23,370 bases of DNA from positions 1 through 23,370 of the forward strand of contig QXVZ01031074.1 of assembly GCA_008931825.1 (NCBI GenBank), written 5' to 3'. This DNA is from Phallusia fumigata (taxonomy: Eukaryota > Chordata > Ascidiacea > Phlebobranchia > Ascidiidae). The position numbers and the translations under genes are program-made. Of the stretch, positions 19,401 to 23,370 are shown in pieces. The notes under the pieces are model-generated. The model did no database searches. It worked only from the letters and a program-made list of their open reading frames with translations, and was not told the DNA's origin. Positions within the stretch are counted from its first letter, which is position 1, and each line of letters begins with the position of its first letter.

Positions 19401-19894
19401 CAAATTCATCCAAAAAGGTTTGTTCCAGATGTAAATGCCCTGGGTATGGCCATCTGTTCCACCTTTCCATTTAAAGCCGTTGTTGAGTCTCGCTTCTTTG
19501 TTATCTCGCCAATCTCCATCCTGGGACTCGACAAAACAGGACGGTTTAAAAAAAGTTCGAAACACGTTTTTAACCAAACGCAAACCTTGTTTTTAGACTT
19601 GTGAGCGAGAAACCGGAGCATAAGTGACATAAGAAAGGACTTTCCAGTTCTCATTGGGCCAGTTATAGAATAAATGCAGATTGGAGCATGTTTTACTTCT
19701 CGGCTTCCGAACAACTGGTCAATCGCTTCGCGATCAATTACGATTTTACCCTTGTCAGTCAGTCGTACGATCTGCACAGCTGCAAACGTATTTTGATTTA
19801 TTAATGATATGCATACTTTAACTTGTCAAAGAAAACCGCAGCATGAAGTTAAACAAATTCCTATACCTTTTGGCTGATCTAGCTGACCCGCCAT
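13448..19894 (-). CDS. Atlastin/GBP-like large GTPase with long helical tail, gene A
   Basis: Predicted 876-residue dynamin-superfamily GTPase; the family hydrolyses GTP and oligomerises on membranes or microbes. Exons (minus strand): 19867-19894 (ATG at 19894), 19586-19779, 19386-19520, 19102-19257, 18957-19016, 17953-18169, 17455-17630, 17178-17246, 16911-17105, 16708-16776, 15933-16139, 15754-15813, 15520-15693, 15373-15444, 14942-15097, 14732-14821, 14320-14514, 13816-13887, 13448-13753 (stop TAG). They total 2631 nt with no in-frame stop. P-loop GPMRTGKS (50-57) keeps the arginine used as a catalytic finger in GBP1; switch I Thr100; G3 DTQG (126-129); G4 is RN (198-199), not RD. GBP-like helical middle follows from about 323. 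No membrane hairpin as in atlastin and no C-terminal CaaX (ends SWVVTN), so probably soluble. The start is supported by gene B, which shares MA...(P) plus a phase-1 donor. Weakest join: the acceptor of exon 9 (TTTGAAG). Confidence 0.87.
13918..14240 (+). mobile_element. Broken hAT element in gene A intron 17
   Basis: The left end CAGTGGTTCTCAA is a classic hAT terminus. The body shows the usual GCACCACGGCCCC near the left and, near the right, two inverted counterparts around CGGACCCC. The expected right terminus (TTGAGAACCACTG) is missing: after GCGGACCCC at about 14240 the sequence changes to AT-rich intron, and no 8-bp duplicate of GTATAACA is found. It is therefore a truncated insertion. 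It sits between gene A exons 17 and 18 and does not touch their splice sites. Confidence 0.75.
15267..15347 (-). pseudogene. Relict exon-like ORF inside gene A intron 14
   Basis: Reads RALSGFYNELYAANRRNEFE... for 27 codons with helix-like composition similar to the gene A tail. It starts only about 25 nt after the exon 14 donor, too near for a normal intron. Its reading phase fits neither the phase-0 exon before nor after it: entering at the TTTAG acceptor in phase 0 gives an immediate TAG. I therefore leave it out of the gene model. It may be a dead duplicated module or an indel-damaged exon. Confidence 0.4.
15362..15372 (-). promoter_or_regulatory. Exon 14 donor overlapping stop codon and poly(A) signal
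   Basis: The sequence after the last exon 14 codon is GTATGAATAAA. It can serve as a splice donor (CAA|GTATGA). If unspliced it gives Val, then TGA (15367-15369), immediately overlapped by AATAAA (15362-15367). Retention of this intron would yield a 605-residue protein ending KMNQV, with cleavage perhaps soon after. Splicing gives the 876-residue form. Whether the short form is made is unknown. Confidence 0.45.
15931..15932 (-). other. GC splice donor after gene A exon 11
   Basis: The exon ends AAAAAG and the intron begins GCAAGT, which is the textbook GC-AG donor consensus. No GT donor nearby keeps phase 0. The next exon begins after CCTACAG at 15813. GC-AG introns are a known minority class and often have a strong match otherwise, as here. 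Confidence 0.75.
17455..19894 (-). other. Gene A GTPase-domain exons 1-7
   Basis: Residues 1-322. The order matches atlastin and GBP: N-terminal strand, P-loop in exon 2, the GFKWKGG...HTQGIYIW switch region in exon 3, FLMDTQGLFDEQS in exon 4 followed by LSSYQIYNLEKN (atlastin has ISSIQVYNLSQN), KPSQSLLFALRNY across exons 5-6, LLPYPGN in exon 6 (atlastin LLPHPG), and DIDHEF opening exon 7 (atlastin DIDDEF). These shared words make the family call firm. Exon phases are 1 after exon 1, 0 after exons 2-5, 1 after exon 6, then 0 throughout. Confidence 0.92.
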
Positions 19895-19957
19895 CTTGGG
19901 GCTTAACACGCGACAGAACCTTTAAAACAAGATTTTGTTTAGTAAAAATATTGATAA

Positions 19958-19965
19958 TTTATATA
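19958..19965 (-). promoter_or_regulatory. Possible TATA box of gene A
   Basis: TATATAAA on the minus strand, 64 bases upstream of the ATG at 19894. Spacing is compatible with a short 5' UTR of about 30 nt. The sequence is AT-rich, so chance occurrence is possible. Confidence 0.35.
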
Positions 19966-20449
19966 CGCAAGGTAAACAGTACGCTTGCAGGTGGCGTTAC
20001 AACGAGTGTGCCGTTATCATTAGCCTGCATCAAAGCAGGACAGGTCCCAGTGTCAAAAATGCTATCATTCGCAGTTAAATATGTATGGTTCATTAAAAGA
20101 ATCTGTCATTCTTCATTAAATTCTGTATTTACGTACAGCAGGCTCGTTTAAGAGTCCAGCTGGTCCGGAAGGCAATATATGTGCGTTTCAACGCGTGTTG
20201 GCCCAAATTCGACCATTTAGAATAACATTAGGCGTTGAAATTTAACTCCGTTAAAAAGCATTCAACGTAAAGATTCCAACCCGTCATCTATTAGTTGCCC
20301 GGTGACAGAACTGTTGTAGCCTTTTCAAACACTAATGTTTAATAAACTGATCTCATACATTTCTCAGAAAGCCCCTAATATATTTCAACTGAGCTTGTTA
20401 TTAAGTCTAAATGAACTATATTATCATCGATCTATGGTGTACAACGAAC
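19966..20449. other. Upstream region of gene A
   Basis: No gene recognised. The plus ORF 19843-20151 overlaps gene A exon 1 on the opposite strand and is a shadow. I see no clear regulatory motif other than the possible TATA box. Confidence 0.4.
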
Positions 20450-21065
20450 CTGTAAAAGTCTCTCTCGAAAACTACCGTTGTGTATAACCTAACCTTTGCT
20501 TTGCGATGTCAGCGTACAGTTTCCACAACTGCCAGGATTCGATCTTCTCCCGAAATTGGTTACGAGCCTAATTTCGTGCGTTTTCGCGGGTAAACCTGTT
20601 TTATTGCTGCCGTAAATGTTGATCAAACGATTGCCTGAGCGAGCAGCAAAGTCGTTTATGAGTGAGACAACAAACCATATAATCTCTCGTTTAAAACTTG
20701 TGACCTTTTTGATACCACAACATTTCCATCACAAGTATTTCAAACTTATCAAGTTATCGGTTCGTTTTTGACTTTAATTTTGGGATAACTTGGGGTAAAA
20801 CCTTTATCAATACAGTCGGTCAGTTGACGAATGCTGAACTTGATTGACCAACCCGCCTGCAATTTTTTTCATCTGTAGGTGCCTTTGTGCGCGTGACCTA
20901 CAGGCAACGTATTGCAAGTACATTGATGGAAAAAGTTAATAATTTATTTGTGGTCTTTTATCTATTTATTACGGCCCTCCCCGACTCTACGTGACTGGAA
21001 GTGATGAACAACGCATGTGCATTGTTTAAAAAGTTAATAATTTAAAACAAATAGCTTTGTTTTGG
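20450..21065 (+). repeat. Dispersed repeat family, copy 5 (most diverged)
   Basis: Left half at about 20470-20700 (CCTAACCTTTGCTTTGCGAT, AACTGCCAGGATT, GTGAGACAACAAACCATATA) matches copies 2 and 4 at reduced identity. The right half begins near 20845 (TTGACCAACCCGCC) and continues with GCGCGTGACCTACAGGCA, then is shortened. The order and orientation are the same as in copy 2, at the far side of gene A. Confidence 0.65.
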
Positions 21066-21281
21066 CGGTCGATCCTGCAGTGAATGCAAATGTGAACACT
21101 CCGAAACCTGACTGTAAACTATTAAACAAATTTCAAACCAAAAAAAACCTTTTGCAAATTATATTATGCAAAACAACAAAGAACATACAAAATACAAGAT
21201 ACACTTACGTTACAATCACAGCGTGGCTGTTCGTCCTCGTTGAGACCTATTGTCTTTTATTCTCTCGGAATCTCTGTCTCA

Positions 21282-21295
21282 CTCTCTCTCTCTCT
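21282..21295 (+). repeat. CT dinucleotide microsatellite
   Basis: Seven CT units, with looser CT-rich sequence just upstream. Confidence 0.85.
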
Positions 21296-21594
21296 GATTT
21301 TAGTGTTTATGCGCTGGGTATTTATAGAGATTTTTCCAATAATGAGTTTTAGTCGAAACGGAGCGCTAATGACAATGGGGATTATAGAAAACCCGAGATT
21401 ATGCAATTCAAGGGATCGTGCAGGATTATAACATGTGCAACAGAAGGTTGAACAAGGACGCAAATGAAACGCACGATTAAAATTGATGTTCTTGATGATA
21501 AAAATGAGGTCGGTCGAGGATGAAACGAAACACACGAAAAAATGTAATATATCTCATTACACAACGTCACGTCATCATAATAACACAAATCGAT

Positions 21595-21750
21595 GCAGAA
21601 GTCCCCCCGTGAAAAAGTGTTTTCCGGGAGTGAAGAAGTTGACGATGGATGTTTCGCATTCGTTCAGCTTCAAATTCCGGCAGAATCTTTTGTTGTTCTT
21701 CGCCGTGTCTATAAACTGTCTGCAAAACACTTGTACATTTCTTTGTTAAA
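21595..21750. other. Ambiguous ORF region, both strands open
   Basis: On the minus strand an acceptor (GTGTTTTGCAG) near 21722 precedes TVYRHGEEQQKILPEFEAER..., a charged helix-like peptide open to 21567. On the plus strand the same stretch reads SGSEEVDDGCFAFVQLQIPA..., open to 21808. Neither has a matching donor or a family I recognise. The minus strand looks slightly more like an exon because of its acceptor and composition. Treat it as a candidate only. Confidence 0.25.
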
Positions 21751-21999
21751 AGTTCTTGATTACTGCATACGGCTAACATGTATGAAATATAGAACATCGA
21801 TATCATAAAGATTATATACAAACAATAATAGACTTTGGTATTGTCGCGTGTCTATAGGTTCAAATTTGGAAAAAAATCAAACGAGTCTTAGTACTGGGCA
21901 GAGTTGGCAAAGTTTTACGGTATAAAGTGTGGGCAGAATGAGATGTTGCAAAATGTAAAATGTAATACGCGGCGTGGCCGTATCCGCATATTTTCCACA

Positions 22000-22370
22000 T
22001 TGCATGTTAGCGCAGTGCTTTTGCTTGCTTGAGCTGTGCACCTGCGTGGAGCAATATAAAAATAGTATATAAGGTAGAATAAAAATGTCGTTGATATTTA
22101 CCAGTGCTAATGAACGCCGTAGGCAAACTCGTTGAGTTTTTATGCTATTTTGGCACTACCCGTCCATTGCAAGGCATTTTGTTGGAGCAATCAACGTTGT
22201 TTGATCTACGATTGCTGAATATAAAAGGCGAACTGTGCGCCTAGCGACAATAGCAAGTTTGCTATGTTTTTACGAGCCTTGTGCGCTCGGTAGTAAAAAA
22301 TGCTCTTGGAGCCAAAAGGCGTTCAGTGAACGCTGTGCAACTTCGGCGCAAAGTAAAATATAAAAATGCC
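22000..22370. repeat. Cluster of short hairpins and TATAAAA motifs
   Basis: Several small inverted repeats lie close together: AGGCG...CGCCT near 22227-22243, CGAGC...GCTCG near 22273-22289, and GCGTTCA-G-TGAACGC near 22319-22333. The word ATATAAAA recurs three times (near 22055, 22220 and 22360). The region looks less AT-rich than its surroundings. No ORF, tRNA or known small RNA was recognised. It could be an old MITE or a non-coding RNA or promoter region. Confidence 0.35.
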
Positions 22371-23370
22371 CGTTGCCTTTGCATGTTGCGAAAACACTAA
22401 AAGACCGTTATTATCGATGCATTCTCCTGCCGTTTTCCTTTGACACGTTGAAAAATTTATGTTGGATTATCGTTTTGGATTACATGACAATAACAGGCCT
22501 AAAATTATTTTTATATCGTATTCCTTAATATCCAACACAACAAAATATAAATGCAGTACATAATAAGGTATTATTTGAGGTTTATGATTGCAGTAATAGT
22601 AATTGAATATCATATCAAATTTTGACAAACGGGCCAAACAAGAAATTATGCGTGTATACGTCGATGACGGTTTGCAAGCTTTCTACATTCCCTATTGCAA
22701 GGATTTTGTAAACGGACAGTGGGATCAGTCAGTATAAAAAAGAGTAAGGGCAGTATAAAAAATGGCAGCCTTGCGACCTGCTAAATACGATCTCCCACAT
22801 AATCGCAACCTCAGTGAGTCGAGGGTTTCGAAAGTGGTNTCTAAAGTGGTCAGACTAGTAGATTGGCATTCAACCGTATCAACATACACGTAACATATTT
22901 CTTAATGCTACAGTTACTGATATGACGTCAACCTAAAACTATTGCAAATCAACCCCAAAACTTACCTATCGCCGCTAAAATTGTACGGTATCTGTTTACA
23001 TAACCTTAGACAAAGCTTAAGGATAGGCGTTAAACTTAAACGTTACATAATAAAAGTGATAGCTTTAATTTTAGTTAAGTAAACAAACAAATAAGAAATA
23101 GTTAACTTTACCAGTTATGTGATGCGACCCATACCTTTCTTCATTTTTGAAAATTTCATAACTTTTGGAAAGAAACTGGAAACGTTAGTTGCCATAACAA
23201 CGTTATAGTTAAAAATAAAAGAAATAGTTAGTTGATCTATAATCTCTGCAGTTACTATTAGCAGAAGGTTAAGCCTAATTTGCGTGTTCAAATCACGGAG
23301 GACAAGCCACCAATTTTGCAGCGAAATTTCAGTCCAGTCCAGTTTCCGTCAAACATCATGGAGACATTCA
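22371..23370. other. Right edge, nothing recognised
   Basis: AT-rich sequence with no supported gene. One unresolved base (N) at 22839 sits between two AAAGTGGT words, perhaps a small duplication that confused the assembly. Confidence 0.4.

Noticed and set aside
19406-19777. A single 123-codon reading frame starting at 19777
   Set aside because: The first codon is GTG directly after a splice acceptor, not a start. The frame past 19586 is intron read-through; the real start is ATG in the short first exon at 19894.
1-23370. tRNA, rRNA, spliced-leader RNA, CRISPR array or bacterial operon features
   Set aside because: No T-arm-like box with a matching fold, no spliced-leader sequence I know and no regularly spaced direct repeats were seen. 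The split genes make a bacterial origin untenable.

Overview
The window looks like invertebrate animal nuclear DNA. It is AT-rich, its genes are split by short GT-AG introns, its intergenic DNA is full of hAT-type transposon remnants, and its proteins are closest to the animal atlastin / guanylate-binding protein (GBP) GTPases. An ascidian (sea squirt) would fit, but species is a guess from style, not proof.

Two paralogous large-GTPase genes lie head to tail on the minus strand. Gene A (start 19894, stop 13448, 19 coding exons by my reading) gives an uninterrupted model of 876 residues: an atlastin/GBP GTPase domain, a GBP-like helical middle region, then a long helical tail built from alternating short and long phase-0 exons. 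Gene B (start 3374, running off the left edge below 591) keeps the same first ten exons, four of them with identical lengths. It carries a frameshift in exon 6, a 29-bp duplication in exon 10 and one implausibly short intron, so it may be a decaying copy. Both genes have Arg-Asn where the family has the Arg-Asp that reads the guanine base.

Layout by position: 1-590, no recognised exon. 591-3374, gene B. 3375-5694, intergenic with small repeats. 5703-5971, hAT MITE with perfect 8-bp target duplication. 6136-6972, 837-bp hAT-like element with perfect target duplication and two perfect hairpins. 7146-7562, third hAT-like MITE. 8040-11790, four copies of a roughly 0.5-0.9 kb dispersed repeat. 11783-11986, exon-like fragments on the minus strand. 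12517-12784, foldback or Penelope-like remnant. 12785-13447, gene A 3' flank with a 14-bp tandem repeat, a poly(A) signal and a T10G10 tract. 13448-19894, gene A with a broken hAT insertion in intron 17. 19895-20450, gene A promoter side. 20450-21065, fifth copy of the dispersed repeat. 21066-23370, no convincing gene; an ambiguous ORF near 21600 and a cluster of short hairpins near 22100-22370.

All exon joins are read by eye from splice signals, frame and paralogue comparison. No transcript or database evidence was available.
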